This document shows positions 11,172 to 19,758 of a DNA stretch of 64,000 nucleotides, piece after piece. This DNA is from Streptomyces sp. WM6386. GTDB taxonomy: Bacteria > Actinomycetota > Actinomycetes > Streptomycetales > Streptomycetaceae. The stretch covers positions 22,278 to 86,277 of the forward strand of contig NZ_JXTE01000033.1 in assembly GCF_000972385.1 (NCBI RefSeq), in the 5' to 3' direction. Position 1 is the first letter of the stretch, and each line of letters begins with the position of its first letter. Position numbers and translations under genes: made by a program. A model generated the notes under the pieces. It saw only the letters and a list, made by a program, of their open reading frames with translations. It was not told where the DNA came from and ran no database searches.

Positions 11172-13166
11172 TTACGGACAGCTGATCCGGGTGTCCCCGG
11201 TGTCCGTCGTGCAGGTGTCGGTGCCCATGCCCCCGTTGGCGGTGTCGTTGCCGGAGACGCTGTCGACGGTGTTGAGGCGGTCGTTGCCGTAGGAACCGAT
11301 CAGGTTGTCGTTTCCGGGGCCGCCGTAGAGGGTGTCGTCGTTGAAGCCGCCGTCCACGCGGTCGTTGCCGTAGTCGCCGTAGGCGGTGTCGTTGCCGTAG
11401 CTCGCGTTGATGGTGTCGTCGCCGCCCAGGCCGCAGATCACATCGGTGCCGTAGGTGCCGGTGAGCGTGTCGTTGCCGCTGGTGCCGATGCGGGTACAGC
11501 CGCGGGCGTTGTTGACCGTGGTGGTCACCGTGGCGGTGTTGTTCGCGGTGGCCGGGTCGGTCTGGGTGGCGGTGGCCGAGGCCCGCTCGGTGAGGGTGCC
11601 GGTGGCGCGGGGCTCGGCGACGACCTTCACGGTGGCCTTGGCACCGGGGGCGAGGGTCCCCAGGGCGCAGCTGACGGCGGTGGTGCAGGTGCCCTGGGAG
11701 GGCGTCGCCGAGATGACCGTGCCGGCCGGGCCGGTGAAGGTGTCGCTGAGGGTGACGCCGGTGGCGCTCGTCGCGGTGCTGTTGTTGGTGACCGTCACGG
11801 TGTAGGTGGCCCGGTCGCCGATGCTGACCGTGGCGGTGCCGGTCTTGGTGACCGAGAGGTCGACTCCGGTCGCGTTTCCGCCGAGGTAGCGGGCGAGAGC
11901 GCGGTCGTCACCGTTGTTGCCGAACACGACGATCCTGCCGTCGGGTTGGACGGCGACGGCGTGTGCCTCGTCGAAGTAGCCGAAGCCCATGTCGGTCGTC
12001 TTCTTGCCGCCGGTGCCGAATCCGGTGTCCAGGCTGCCCGCGGTGGTGTAGCGGGCCACCGCGAAGTCGGTGTTCGCCTGTCCCACGGCGACGATCCTGC
12101 CGTCGGTCTGCAGTGCGAGGTCGAACGCGCCGTCCGCGTTGCCGCCGAAGTCGGTGGTGACGACGCCGTCGGTGGCGAAGGCGGGGTCGAGGGCGCCACT
12201 GCCGGTGTACCGGACGAGCGCGAAGTCGTAGGCGCTGTACCCGGCCGCGACGATCTTGCCGTCGGACTGCACGGCCACGCCACGTGCCGAGTCGTCGCCG
12301 AGGAAGCCGGGCGCGGAGCTCAGGACGGTCCTGACCGTGCCGCCGGTGCCGAAGCCGGTGTCCAGGCCGCCCGCGGCGGTGTAGCGGGCGAGCGCGAAGT
12401 CGTTGGGGCCCGAGGGGCCGCCCGTCTCACCGGCAAGGACGATCCTGCCGTCCGGCTGGAGCGCGAGATCGTGGGCGGAACCGCCGCCCTCGAAGGGGGT
12501 GAGCGTGTACCCGCCGGTGCCGAAGCCGGTGTCCGGACTGCCGTCGGCGTTGTAGCGGGCCACCATGAACCGCAGGTCTCCGGGGCCTGCGATGCCCTGG
12601 CCGGCGGCGACGATCTTGCCGTCGGGCTGTACGGCGACCCCCCGGGCGACGCTCCCGACGTCGGAGACGACCCGTCCGCCGGTCCCGAAGCCGGTGTCCA
12701 GGCTGCCGTCGGCGTTGTAGCGGGCCACCGTGAACAGGCAGCAGCCGCCCTCCGTCGCGCCGGACTCCCCCGCCACGACGATCTTGCCGTCCGGCTGGAG
12801 CGCCACGGCGTGCGCCCGGTCCTCACCGCCGGCGAAGTCGGTGACCGTCTCGCCGTTGTCGCCGAAGGACGTGTCGAAGCTGCCGTCGGCGTTGTGCCGC
12901 ATCACCGAGAACTCGGAACTCAGGTACTCGGCCTGCCGGTTGGAACCGACGGTGACGATCTTGCCGTCGGCCTGGAGGGCGAGATCCTGCCCCTCGTCCC
13001 AGTAGCCGCCGTAGACATTGACCCTGCCGCCGGTGCCGAACGTGGTGTCCAGATCACCGGGCGCGGCCAGCGCACTGCCCGGCAGGGCGACGACGAGTGC
13101 GAGCGCGGCGGCGCCCCGCAGGACCGCCGTTCGCAGAGATCCCCGTAGGGAGACAAGGGTGGGCAT
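11172..13166 (-). CDS. secreted delta-60 repeat / DUF11 / RTX-like mosaic protein
   Basis: 664 residues with a Sec signal (LRGAAALALVVALPGSALAAP). Residues about 35-430 hold some eight or nine delta-60 repeats, each with LDTGFGTGG..., LQPDGKIVVAG and ARYNADGS, which probably form a beta-propeller-like fold. Then comes a DUF11 domain (VDLSVTKTGTATVS...TVTTTV) and an RTX-type calcium-binding tail of GGxGNDxL-like nonapeptides (GNDTLTGTYGTD, GGPGNDNLIG). It is likely an extracellular, calcium-stabilised surface protein; no catalytic site is apparent. The ATG at 13166 puts the signal at the N-terminus. It stands alone, convergent with the exporter and divergent from 13298. Confidence 0.82.
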   Translation of the reverse strand: MPTLVSLRGSLRTAVLRGAAALALVVALPGSALAAPGDLDTTFGTGGRVNVYGGYWDEGQDLALQADGKIVTVGSNRQAEYLSSEFSVMRHNADGSFDTSFGDNGETVTDFAGGEDRAHAVALQPDGKIVVAGESGATEGGCCLFTVARYNADGSLDTGFGTGGRVVSDVGSVARGVAVQPDGKIVAAGQGIAGPGDLRFMVARYNADGSPDTGFGTGGYTLTPFEGGGSAHDLALQPDGRIVLAGETGGPSGPNDFALARYTAAGGLDTGFGTGGTVRTVLSSAPGFLGDDSARGVAVQSDGKIVAAGYSAYDFALVRYTGSGALDPAFATDGVVTTDFGGNADGAFDLALQTDGRIVAVGQANTDFAVARYTTAGSLDTGFGTGGKKTTDMGFGYFDEAHAVAVQPDGRIVVFGNNGDDRALARYLGGNATGVDLSVTKTGTATVSIGDRATYTVTVTNNSTATSATGVTLSDTFTGPAGTVISATPSQGTCTTAVSCALGTLAPGAKATVKVVAEPRATGTLTERASATATQTDPATANNTATVTTTVNNARGCTRIGTSGNDTLTGTYGTDVICGLGGDDTINASYGNDTAYGDYGNDRVDGGFNDDTLYGGPGNDNLIGSYGNDRLNTVDSVSGNDTANGGMGTDTCTTDTGDTRISCP

Positions 13167-13297
13167 GCGCCCAGCTTCCGGACGCCGGCAGGGCACCGTG
13201 GGGCGCCTGGCCAGACGCTGGGCCCACTGGGCCGCAGACTTCCACCCAACGGGGTGACCGGACCGACAATCGGCCCGGCGGCTACGCTCGGGCCACG

Positions 13298-13849
13298 ATG
13301 AGCGACCGAGACAAGCGGGTGGCGGCGTACGCCGCCGAGGGCAGGGTCTGGACCCGGCTCGCCGGACTGCTGCCGTCCCCCGAGGACGTGGAGCTGGTCC
13401 AGGACTGCTGGGACATCGGGGAGCAGGAGGGCGGGCTCTGGCAGCTCGTGGAGAAACTCCTGGCACAGGGCGTACGTGTCGACGGGTGCACGCGCGCCGA
13501 GATCGCGGCGATGGCCGTGCAGTGGGATGTGTGGGACCAGCACCGGCACGACATCGTGGCACTCCCGGACGACCCCGCCCGGCCGGGGCCGCTGCGGGTG
13601 TACGCCGACATGGAGCCCGTCGAGGAGGGCGATCGGCTGCTGGTGCCGTGGATCCGCTGCACGCGATGCGATCGGATCCTGTCACGCAGTCATGAGCGCA
13701 CCTCCTGGGGGATGTTGCACTACCCGTCGGGGTATCTGGTCACCCTGCGCGGCGAGGCACCGCTGGAGTTCGACAACGAGGAGCCCGACGCGGTGTGGGC
13801 GGCCCTGGCCGCGGTCTCGGCACCCTGCCGGGTACCCGGCGACGACTGA
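13298..13849 (+). CDS. hypothetical protein, 183 aa
   Basis: I do not recognise a family. The ATG at 13298 follows a weak ribosome site; codon usage (G/C in third position) is that of a real gene. The protein is acidic and soluble, with an alpha-helical N-terminus (LLPSPEDVELVQDCWDIGEQEG) and a CTRCDRIL pair of cysteines around residue 125 that could hold a metal or be structural. The last 130 bases are overlapped on the other strand by the end of the MFS gene. Confidence 0.7.
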   Translation: MSDRDKRVAAYAAEGRVWTRLAGLLPSPEDVELVQDCWDIGEQEGGLWQLVEKLLAQGVRVDGCTRAEIAAMAVQWDVWDQHRHDIVALPDDPARPGPLRVYADMEPVEEGDRLLVPWIRCTRCDRILSRSHERTSWGMLHYPSGYLVTLRGEAPLEFDNEEPDAVWAALAAVSAPCRVPGDD

Positions 13850-15180
13850 GGGCCCGTCTGCGCCGGGTTGTCCGACGGGATCAACTCGGCTTCTTGTACG
13901 AGCTGTTGTACGGGCAGGTCGGCCGGCGACCGGATCCCCGGTATCGGCGACGGCAGCAGCCACAGCACCGCCAGCACCCCGCCGACGGCGACCGTGACAA
14001 GGGTCGCGCGCAGGCCGAAGGTCGTGGCGAGCGCCCCTCCGACGAGTGCGCCGAGGGGGCGTACGCCGTAGTTGACCGTGCCGAAGGCGCCGGTCACGCG
14101 GCTGCGCAGGGCGTCCGGAGTCACCGCGGTCTGCAGGGAGTTGAGGTTGACGTCGAACCACATCACCCCGAGGCCCACAAGGAAGTAGGCGCCGCCCAGG
14201 CACCCCGCGGCGGCCCACACCGGCCCGTCGGCGACCGCGGCGAGGGCGTAGGGCGCCGGGAACAGCACGGCACCCACGGCGACCGCGCGCCCGACTCCGA
14301 TCCGGCGGGACAGCCAGGGCGCGGTCAGGGCGCCGACGAGAGAGCCGGTCGCCCCGACGCCCAGGGTCAGCCCGATGGCTGCCGGCGAGAGTTGGAGGAC
14401 CCGGTCCGCGAACAGCACCACGAGGCCGGTGCCCGCCAGGAACGTGAAGAAGTTGACGGTCGTGCAGCAGCCGAGGCTCGCCCGCAGCACCGGGTGCCGG
14501 ACGACGAAGACCAGACCGTCGCGGGCGTCGCGCAGCAGCGCGGGCACGGCGGCGCCGGTGCGGGTCGCGGGCGCCGGTTCGTCGACCCTGATCCGGCCGA
14601 GCAACAGGGCGGAGGCGAGGAAGGACAGGGCGTCCACGACGACGGTGACCGGTGCGCCGATCGCCTGCACGAGGCCGCCGCCGACCGCGGGACCGGCGAC
14701 GAACGAGGCGGAACGGGCAGTGCTGAACTTGCTGTTGGCGTCGACGTACGAGGAGGGCGGCACCAGCCGCGCGAACAGCGGCTGCCAGGCACAGCCGGCC
14801 ACCACGCCCGCGAGGCCGGTCAGCAGGGCCACCGCGTACAACTGGCCGAGCGTGACCGTGCCCCACAGGTATGCGGCGGGCAGCGACAGCAGTACGCCCG
14901 CCCGCACGAGGTCGGTGACGATCAGCAGCCGTCGTTTGCGCCGCCGGCCGTCGACCCAGGCGCCCAGCACGATCCCGAGCAGGTTGGGCGCCCAGGCGAG
15001 TGCGGTCAGCCAGGCGATCTGCGCGGCCGAGGCGTCCAGGAGGCCGACGGCGATCAGCGGGACCGCCACCTCGGAGACCCGGTCGCCGAACTGCGAGACG
15101 GCGCCGCCGGCCCAGGTGAGCCGGAAGGGACGGTCGCGCCACAGGGAGGTCTCGGAGACCGATATCCGGGGGCGCCTCAT
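13720..15180 (-). CDS. MFS efflux transporter
   Basis: 486 residues with 12 expected membrane helices (GGAVSQFGDRVSEVAVPLIAVGL at the start; VTVVVDALSFLASALLLGRI in the middle). It belongs to the enterobactin-exporter/macrolide-type MFS class (DHA3-like). Its ATG overlaps the stop of the ArsR gene (ATGA), so both are co-transcribed and the regulator should sense the efflux substrate. The membrane part ends near VLWLLPSPIPGI; after that about 65 hydrophilic residues continue until the first stop, running antisense into the hypothetical gene. That tail may be accidental read-through of a lost stop. Confidence 0.85.
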   Translation of the reverse strand: MRRPRISVSETSLWRDRPFRLTWAGGAVSQFGDRVSEVAVPLIAVGLLDASAAQIAWLTALAWAPNLLGIVLGAWVDGRRRKRRLLIVTDLVRAGVLLSLPAAYLWGTVTLGQLYAVALLTGLAGVVAGCAWQPLFARLVPPSSYVDANSKFSTARSASFVAGPAVGGGLVQAIGAPVTVVVDALSFLASALLLGRIRVDEPAPATRTGAAVPALLRDARDGLVFVVRHPVLRASLGCCTTVNFFTFLAGTGLVVLFADRVLQLSPAAIGLTLGVGATGSLVGALTAPWLSRRIGVGRAVAVGAVLFPAPYALAAVADGPVWAAAGCLGGAYFLVGLGVMWFDVNLNSLQTAVTPDALRSRVTGAFGTVNYGVRPLGALVGGALATTFGLRATLVTVAVGGVLAVLWLLPSPIPGIRSPADLPVQQLVQEAELIPSDNPAQTGPQSSPGTRQGAETAARAAHTASGSSLSNSSGASPRRVTRYPDG

Positions 15181-15776
15181 TCCGGCGTCCCCGATGCGTC
15201 GTCCGCCGCCTCCGGCAGGGCGTACAGAAGCATCCGTACGGCCCTGCCGTCCGGCGGCCGCTGTGCGGGCTCGCGGGTGACGTAGGGGGCAAGGAGCTCC
15301 TCCAACGCGTCCTTGAGCGCGGCCAGTTCCTCGGCGGTGACCACGAGCCCGGTGTTGTTGGACATCGCGGCGCCGATCCACTCCGGCTCCAGGCGCGGCG
15401 CGGTCTCGGTCAGCCAGCGCATCGGCAGCTCCGCGCGGCTCGCGAACATCTCCCCGGCGAGCACCTGGGCCGCGGCCCGGCCCTCCTCGTCCTCCGGCAC
15501 CTCGAACCGGTACCCGCGCGCCACCGCCTCCCAGCGCCGCTCGCGCCGGTCCGCACCGCCCTGCGCGTCCCGGACCAGTCCGAATCCCGCGAGGTGGCGC
15601 AGATGCCAGCTGGTCACGGACGGGGTGGCCCCCACGTGCGGGGACAGCTGGGTGGCCGTGGCGGGCCCGTACCGCTGCAACCGCTCCAGGGCCGCGAGCC
15701 GTACGGGGTGGGCCAGCGCGCGCATGGCCTTCGGGTCGGTGATCTCCAAGTCGCCGAAGCGGTTGCCGGAATCCAT
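15177..15776 (-). CDS. ArsR-type winged-helix regulator of the efflux gene
   Basis: 199 residues. The N-terminal half (ITDPKAMRALAHPVRLAALERLQRYGPATATQLSPHVGATPSVTSWHLRHLAGFGLV) is an ArsR/HTH_20 winged helix; the C-terminal half is an effector region without metal-binding cysteines, so it probably senses an organic compound. I prefer ATG 15776 over the one at 15797 because the latter lies within an operator palindrome. It is coupled to the MFS gene by an ATGA overlap and is preceded by two palindromes, implying autoregulation of the pair. Confidence 0.85.
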   Translation of the reverse strand: MDSGNRFGDLEITDPKAMRALAHPVRLAALERLQRYGPATATQLSPHVGATPSVTSWHLRHLAGFGLVRDAQGGADRRERRWEAVARGYRFEVPEDEEGRAAAQVLAGEMFASRAELPMRWLTETAPRLEPEWIGAAMSNNTGLVVTAEELAALKDALEELLAPYVTREPAQRPPDGRAVRMLLYALPEAADDASGTPE

Positions 15777-15779
15777 GAC

Positions 15780-15820
15780 GTGAGAGTGTCCTCTCACAAA
15801 GTATGAGAGTCAACTCTCAT
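15780..15820. promoter_or_regulatory. two tandem operators for the ArsR-type regulator
   Basis: Site 1: GTGAGAG-tgtc-CTCTCAC (15780-15797 with one extra base). Site 2: ATGAGAGT-ca-ACTCTCAT (15803-15820), perfect arms. They share TGAGAG/CTCTCA and lie directly before the regulator's start codon, where binding would block transcription of regulator and MFS gene; they also face the promoter of the divergent gene at 15919. Confidence 0.8.
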
Positions 15821-15918
15821 GACTCTCACTGTTTCCCCAACTGCCCTTGCCCGCCACACTGGTTGCCGTCGAACCTGAGCACCGTTCACCTTCTGTCCTC
15901 TCCCGACCGGAGCCCCCC

Positions 15919-17238
15919 ATGAGAAGACTCCTCGGCACCCTCGCGGCCGCCGCGCTGGCCGTCACCGGCCTCGCGGGCACCGGCGCCACGCCCGCGGCCG
16001 CCGCGACCAGCGGCTCGTTCAACGTGCTGACGTACAACGTCGCCGGCCTCCCGGAGGGCCTGAGTTCCGGCAACCCGGAGACCAACACCCCGCTGATCTC
16101 ACCGAGGTTGGGGGCGTACGACATCGTCAACGTCCAGGAGGACTTCAACTACCACGCGGCCCTGTACGCGGGCGACAACCACCCGTACCGCACCGCGACC
16201 AGCGGCGGTGTGCCCTTCGGCGACGGTCTCAACACCCTCTCGGACTACGCCTTCGAGGACTTCGAGCGGGTGAAGTGGAACAACTGCACCGGCACCAACT
16301 GCCTGACACCGAAGGGCTTCTCGCTCGCCCGGGTGCGGCTCGCCGAGGGTGTCTTCGTCGACCTCTACAACGTCCACACCAACGCGGACGACACCGACGA
16401 CGCGCTCGCCGCCCGGCGCGCCAACGTCACGCAGCTGTCGAACTTCATCCAGGCGAACTCCTCGGGCAACGCGGTGATCGTCATGGGCGACACCAACACG
16501 CGCTACACCCGCGGCGGCGACAACATCCGCACCCTCGCCGACGAGAACGGCCTCACGGACGCGTGGGTACAGCTGGCCAAGGGCGGTGTCCGGCCGCCGC
16601 AGGGTGCGGACGCGCTGCTCTGCCCGACGTCCGCGCCGCCGAACGGCTGCGAGGTGGTGGACAAGGTCCTCTACCGCGGCAGTGACCTGCTGTCCTTGGA
16701 CGCCACCCGCTACAACAACGAGTGGTCCTCGTTCCTCGACCCGGCGGGCGCCAACCTCTCCGACCACTTCCCGCACACGGTCGACTTCTCGTACACCCTC
16801 GACTCCTCGCTGCGGGCGAGCGACTTTCTCGGCGGTCCGCACGGCACGGCCTACAACGACGCCGACGACCTGCCCACCACGGTCTCCCCCCGCACGCTGA
16901 CCCTCCGCGGCGGCTCCCGTCTCGACGCGATGTCCCTGACCCACGACGGCGGTACGACGCTGACCCACGGCGGCACGGGCGGCACCGCCTCGTCGCTGAC
17001 CCTGGCGTCCGGTGAGCACCTCCGGTCCGTGAAGCTGACGCAGGGCCAGAAGGATGGTCGTACCAGGATCTTCTCGGCCGCCTTCACGACCGACAAGGGC
17101 CGCACCCTGTCCTCCGGTACGGCGACGTCCGACACGAAGACGTTCACGGCGCCCTCCGGCTGGCAGATCGTCGGATTCACCGGACGGTCGGGCGGCGAGA
17201 TCGACAAGCTGGGCGTGCTGTACGCACCGATCAGCTGA
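15919..17238 (+). CDS. secreted endonuclease/exonuclease/phosphatase-family hydrolase with jacalin-like domain
   Basis: 439 residues with a Sec signal ending AAAATS. The EEP core is clear: FNVLTYNVAGLPEG, IVNVQEDFNY (metal-binding Glu), VHTNADD, VIVMGDTNTR (catalytic Asp/Asn) and LSDHFPHTVDF (Asp-His). Proteins of this group include sphingomyelinase-C-like phosphodiesterases and nucleases; the substrate cannot be fixed from sequence. Residues about 310-439 form a jacalin-like beta-prism (LTLRGGSRLDAMSLTHDGG ... GGEIDKLGVLYAPI), a lectin-type module that may target glycans. Divergent from the ArsR gene. Confidence 0.82.
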   Translation: MRRLLGTLAAAALAVTGLAGTGATPAAAATSGSFNVLTYNVAGLPEGLSSGNPETNTPLISPRLGAYDIVNVQEDFNYHAALYAGDNHPYRTATSGGVPFGDGLNTLSDYAFEDFERVKWNNCTGTNCLTPKGFSLARVRLAEGVFVDLYNVHTNADDTDDALAARRANVTQLSNFIQANSSGNAVIVMGDTNTRYTRGGDNIRTLADENGLTDAWVQLAKGGVRPPQGADALLCPTSAPPNGCEVVDKVLYRGSDLLSLDATRYNNEWSSFLDPAGANLSDHFPHTVDFSYTLDSSLRASDFLGGPHGTAYNDADDLPTTVSPRTLTLRGGSRLDAMSLTHDGGTTLTHGGTGGTASSLTLASGEHLRSVKLTQGQKDGRTRIFSAAFTTDKGRTLSSGTATSDTKTFTAPSGWQIVGFTGRSGGEIDKLGVLYAPIS

Positions 17239-17259
17239 ACGCGGCTGTTCCGCACGGTC

Positions 17260-17292
17260 CGCCCGGCCGTCGGGATCCGCGTCGGCCGGGCG
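17260..17292. terminator. bidirectional terminator
   Basis: Perfect 10-bp stem CGCCCGGCCG (17260-17269) / CGGCCGGGCG (17283-17292), loop 13 bases, between the stops of two convergent genes. Confidence 0.75.
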
Positions 17293-17324
17293 AACCGGCC
17301 GGCCGGTCTCGTCCGCAGGCCGTG

Positions 17325-18047
17325 CTAGCGGGGCGTCAGCACACAGAACTCGTTGCCGTCGGGGTCGATCATCGCGACCCGGCCGGACTCTGCGCGGTCG
17401 GCGTCGACGCGCTCGGCCCCGAGGGCGAGCAGACGCTCGACCTCTGTCCGCTGGTCACCGTCGGCGGGTGGCGCGAGGTCGAAGTGCAGTCGGTTCCGGC
17501 CGGTCTTCGGCGCGACCGGCGGCCCACCCCAGGTGATCTTCGTCCCGCCGTGCGGTGACTGGATCGCGGTCTCCTGGTCCTGGTCCCAGACCAGCGGCCA
17601 GACCAGCGCCTCGCTCCAGAAGTACCCGACCGCCTGAGAACCGTCGCAGGCCAGGGCTCCGATGAACCCGGTGTCGGCGAGGAAGTTGTTGCCCGCCTCG
17701 ATCACACAGAACTCGTTGCCGTCGGGGTCGGCGAGCACCACGTGCCCCTCCTCGGGGAGTTGGCCGACATCGATGTGGTGCGCGCCGAGTCGCAGCGCAC
17801 GGTCCACCGTCTCCTGCTGTTGCTCCGGGAACGCGCTCGTCAGGTCGAAGTGCATCCGGTTCTGGCCGGCCTTCTCCTCCCGGGCCGGAAGGAACCGGAG
17901 CCGGAACCCGGGCTCATCGGCGGGCAACAGCGCGACTCCGTCGTGCGGATCGTCGACCAACTCCCGCCCCAGGAGACCGGCCCAGAATCCCGCGAGACGG
18001 CGTGGCTCACTCGCGTCGAAACACATCGCGAACAGTTGACAAGTCAT
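17325..18047 (-). CDS. two-domain VOC (glyoxalase/bleomycin-resistance fold) protein
   Basis: 240 residues made of two similar halves, each ending in the Glyoxalase_6 hallmark DPDGNEFCV. The first starts FAMCFDASEPRRLAGFWAGLLGRE; the second starts near residue 130 (GALACDGSQAVGYFWSEAL). Such proteins are metal-dependent or metal-free small-molecule-binding enzymes; the reaction is unknown. ATG 18047 (MTCQLF) is taken; an ATG four codons upstream is also possible. Monocistronic, divergent from the TetR gene. Confidence 0.8.
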   Translation of the reverse strand: MTCQLFAMCFDASEPRRLAGFWAGLLGRELVDDPHDGVALLPADEPGFRLRFLPAREEKAGQNRMHFDLTSAFPEQQQETVDRALRLGAHHIDVGQLPEEGHVVLADPDGNEFCVIEAGNNFLADTGFIGALACDGSQAVGYFWSEALVWPLVWDQDQETAIQSPHGGTKITWGGPPVAPKTGRNRLHFDLAPPADGDQRTEVERLLALGAERVDADRAESGRVAMIDPDGNEFCVLTPR

Positions 18048-18182
18048 AGCCCCGCGCATCCCCGATCCGCTGCCCGACCACTGCCGACAGGACGCCTCGT
18101 CGGCCCCCGGGCCGGAAGCCTAGGGGCGAGCCGACGTCAGGCGCAGCCCAATATTCGACGGACCTTCATGCACTAGCATTCG

Positions 18183-18219
18183 ACCTAGATACCCTAGGTT
18201 TCTGGATACCCCAGGTTCC
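18183..18219. promoter_or_regulatory. tandem TetR operators
   Basis: Arms ACCTAG (18183-18188) / CTAGGT (18194-18199) with spacer ATACC, followed 17 bp later by CTGG (18202-18205) / CCAG (18211-18214) with the same ATACC spacer. The two 17-bp units 18186-18202 and 18203-18219 are direct repeats differing at few positions. They end about 20 bp before the tetR start codon, so autoregulation is expected. Confidence 0.75.
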
Positions 18220-18240
18220 CCTTCGGCACCCCGGAGCCCC

Positions 18241-18825
18241 ATGGCCCGCGCAGGAATCACCCCCGACCGCCTCACCGCGGCCGCCGCCGACCTCGCCGAC
18301 GAGGTCGGGTTCGAGAGCGTCACCCTGTCCGCGCTGGCGCGCCACTTCGGGGTGAAGGACGCGAGTCTGTACTCGCACGTCAGGAATCTTCAGGAGCTGC
18401 GGACCCGTGTCGCGCTGCTCGCCGGGGACGAGATGATCGACCGGATCGCCGTCGCCGTGGCGGGCCGGGCCGGGAAGGACGCGCTGGCCGCGTTCGCCGG
18501 GGCCTACCGGGAGTACGCGCTGGAGCGCCCGGGGCGGTACGCCGCCACCCAGATCCGTGTCGACCAGGCCCTCGTCGCCGACTCCCCCGGCCTGCGCCGC
18601 ACCGCCGAGATCACCTATGGCATGCTCCGCGCCTACGGCCTCGAGGAACCCGACCTCACCGACGCCGTACGCCTGTTGCGCAGCACCTTCCACGGCTACT
18701 GCGCGCTGGAGGCGAGCGGCGGCTTCGGCGCCCCCCGTGACGTACAGAAGTCCTGGCAACGCGCCATCGACGCCCTGCACGTCCTGTTGCAGAACTGGCC
18801 CCGCGAGGAGAGCGAGGAAGAGTGA
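18241..18825 (+). CDS. TetR-family regulator
   Basis: 194 residues. The helix-turn-helix is at about 6-55 (LADEVGFESVTLSALARHFGVKDASLYSHVRN); the C-terminal part (AFAGAYREYALERPGRYAAT ... LRSTFHGYCALEASGGFG) is the WHG/TetR_C_33 type. It overlaps the following hydrolase by GTGA, so the two form an operon controlled from the tandem operators upstream. The ligand is unknown and may be the hydrolase substrate. Confidence 0.87.
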   Translation: MARAGITPDRLTAAAADLADEVGFESVTLSALARHFGVKDASLYSHVRNLQELRTRVALLAGDEMIDRIAVAVAGRAGKDALAAFAGAYREYALERPGRYAATQIRVDQALVADSPGLRRTAEITYGMLRAYGLEEPDLTDAVRLLRSTFHGYCALEASGGFGAPRDVQKSWQRAIDALHVLLQNWPREESEEE

Positions 18826-19649
18826 CCGACCTCTACTACGACATCCATGGCAGCGGGCCCGTGCTGCTGATCATCCCCGGCGGGGCGGGCCATCCCATGG
18901 GGCTCGGTCCGTTGACCGAGGCACTCGCCGACCGGTTCACCGTCGTCGTCCTCGACCCCCTCGGCCTGGCCCACGGCCGGCTCGGCTCTCCCGTCGACGA
19001 CCAGCGCGTCGAGGACTGGAGCGACGGCGCCCGGCGGGTGCTCGACGGCGTCCTCGCCGACGGCGACACCGCGTTCGTCGTCGGCACCAGCGCCGGCGCC
19101 ATCGTCGCCCTCGACCTGCTCGCCCGGCACCCGGAGCGGTTGCGGCATGTCATCGCGCACGAGCCGCCGTGTGTGGGCGTACTCCCGGACGGGCGCCGGC
19201 AGCGGGCCATGTTCCGGGAGGTCGTCGACACCTACCGGACAGCCGGGCTGCGAGCCGCCGCCGCGCGGATGACCGCCGGGCTCACCGACCAGCCGGGCCA
19301 GGTCGCGGCGGCATCCCTGACCGGTCAACCCCTCACCCGCGAAGAGGAGTTGGGCAACCCCTTGGCGCTCTCCCTGGCCCACGTCATCCTCCCCTTCACC
19401 TCCCACGACACCGATCTCACCGCCCTCGGCTCCGCACCCCTCACCCTCGCCGCCGGCACCGACTCGCGCGGCCATCTCCTGTACCGCACCGCGGAGTTCG
19501 TCGCCCGGCGGACCGGCGCAGCCTTCGCCGAGTTCCCCGGCGGACACCTCGGCGCCGCCCAGCACCCCGACGCCTTCGCCGAACGCCTCGTCGGCGTGGT
19601 GGGGTTCGGCGAACACGGTCACGACAGGTCACCCACCGCGTCCGCGTAG
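18822..19649 (+). CDS. alpha/beta-hydrolase
   Basis: 275 residues, GTG start inside the TetR stop. Nucleophile elbow GTSAG with Ser90, oxyanion region IIPGGAGHP, and the C-terminal His in FPGGHLG. This matches the family in which small esterases or epoxide/C-C hydrolases are paired with a TetR regulator. The final 15 or so residues (EHGHDRSPTASA) run over a short antisense ORF. Bases 19476-19500 reappear, inverted, at 19655-19679. Confidence 0.85.
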   Translation: MTDLYYDIHGSGPVLLIIPGGAGHPMGLGPLTEALADRFTVVVLDPLGLAHGRLGSPVDDQRVEDWSDGARRVLDGVLADGDTAFVVGTSAGAIVALDLLARHPERLRHVIAHEPPCVGVLPDGRRQRAMFREVVDTYRTAGLRAAAARMTAGLTDQPGQVAAASLTGQPLTREEELGNPLALSLAHVILPFTSHDTDLTALGSAPLTLAAGTDSRGHLLYRTAEFVARRTGAAFAEFPGGHLGAAQHPDAFAERLVGVVGFGEHGHDRSPTASA

Positions 19650-19736
19650 TACGTCGAACTCCGCGGTGCGGTACAGGAGGTGGTCGGCGACCCGGCGGAC
19701 CGCGTGGTGCGGGAGGCGTGTGGGTTCGACGCCCAT
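19629..19736 (-). CDS. possible small protein, 35 aa
   Basis: ATG at 19736, TGA at 19629: begins MGVEPTRLPHHAVRRV and contains DHLLYRTAEFDVLRG. The stretch LLYRTAEF is identical to part of the neighbouring hydrolase because a 25-base sequence is shared in inverted orientation (19655-19679 versus 19476-19500). It could be a true small protein or a fragment of a duplicated hydrolase gene. It lies 22 bases after the VOC gene stop on the same strand. Confidence 0.4.
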   Translation of the reverse strand: MGVEPTRLPHHAVRRVADHLLYRTAEFDVLRGRGG

Positions 19737-19758
19737 CGAAGTATCCCCGAGGGGCCCG

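Noticed and set aside
11172..13166. Regular repeats that might suggest CRISPR or a DNA tandem array
   Set aside because: The periodicity comes from delta-60 and RTX protein repeats; units vary in DNA and stay in frame.
8505..15180. Secondary-metabolite gene cluster around the exporter and MFS genes
   Set aside because: No biosynthetic enzymes are present; these are separate transport and regulator units.
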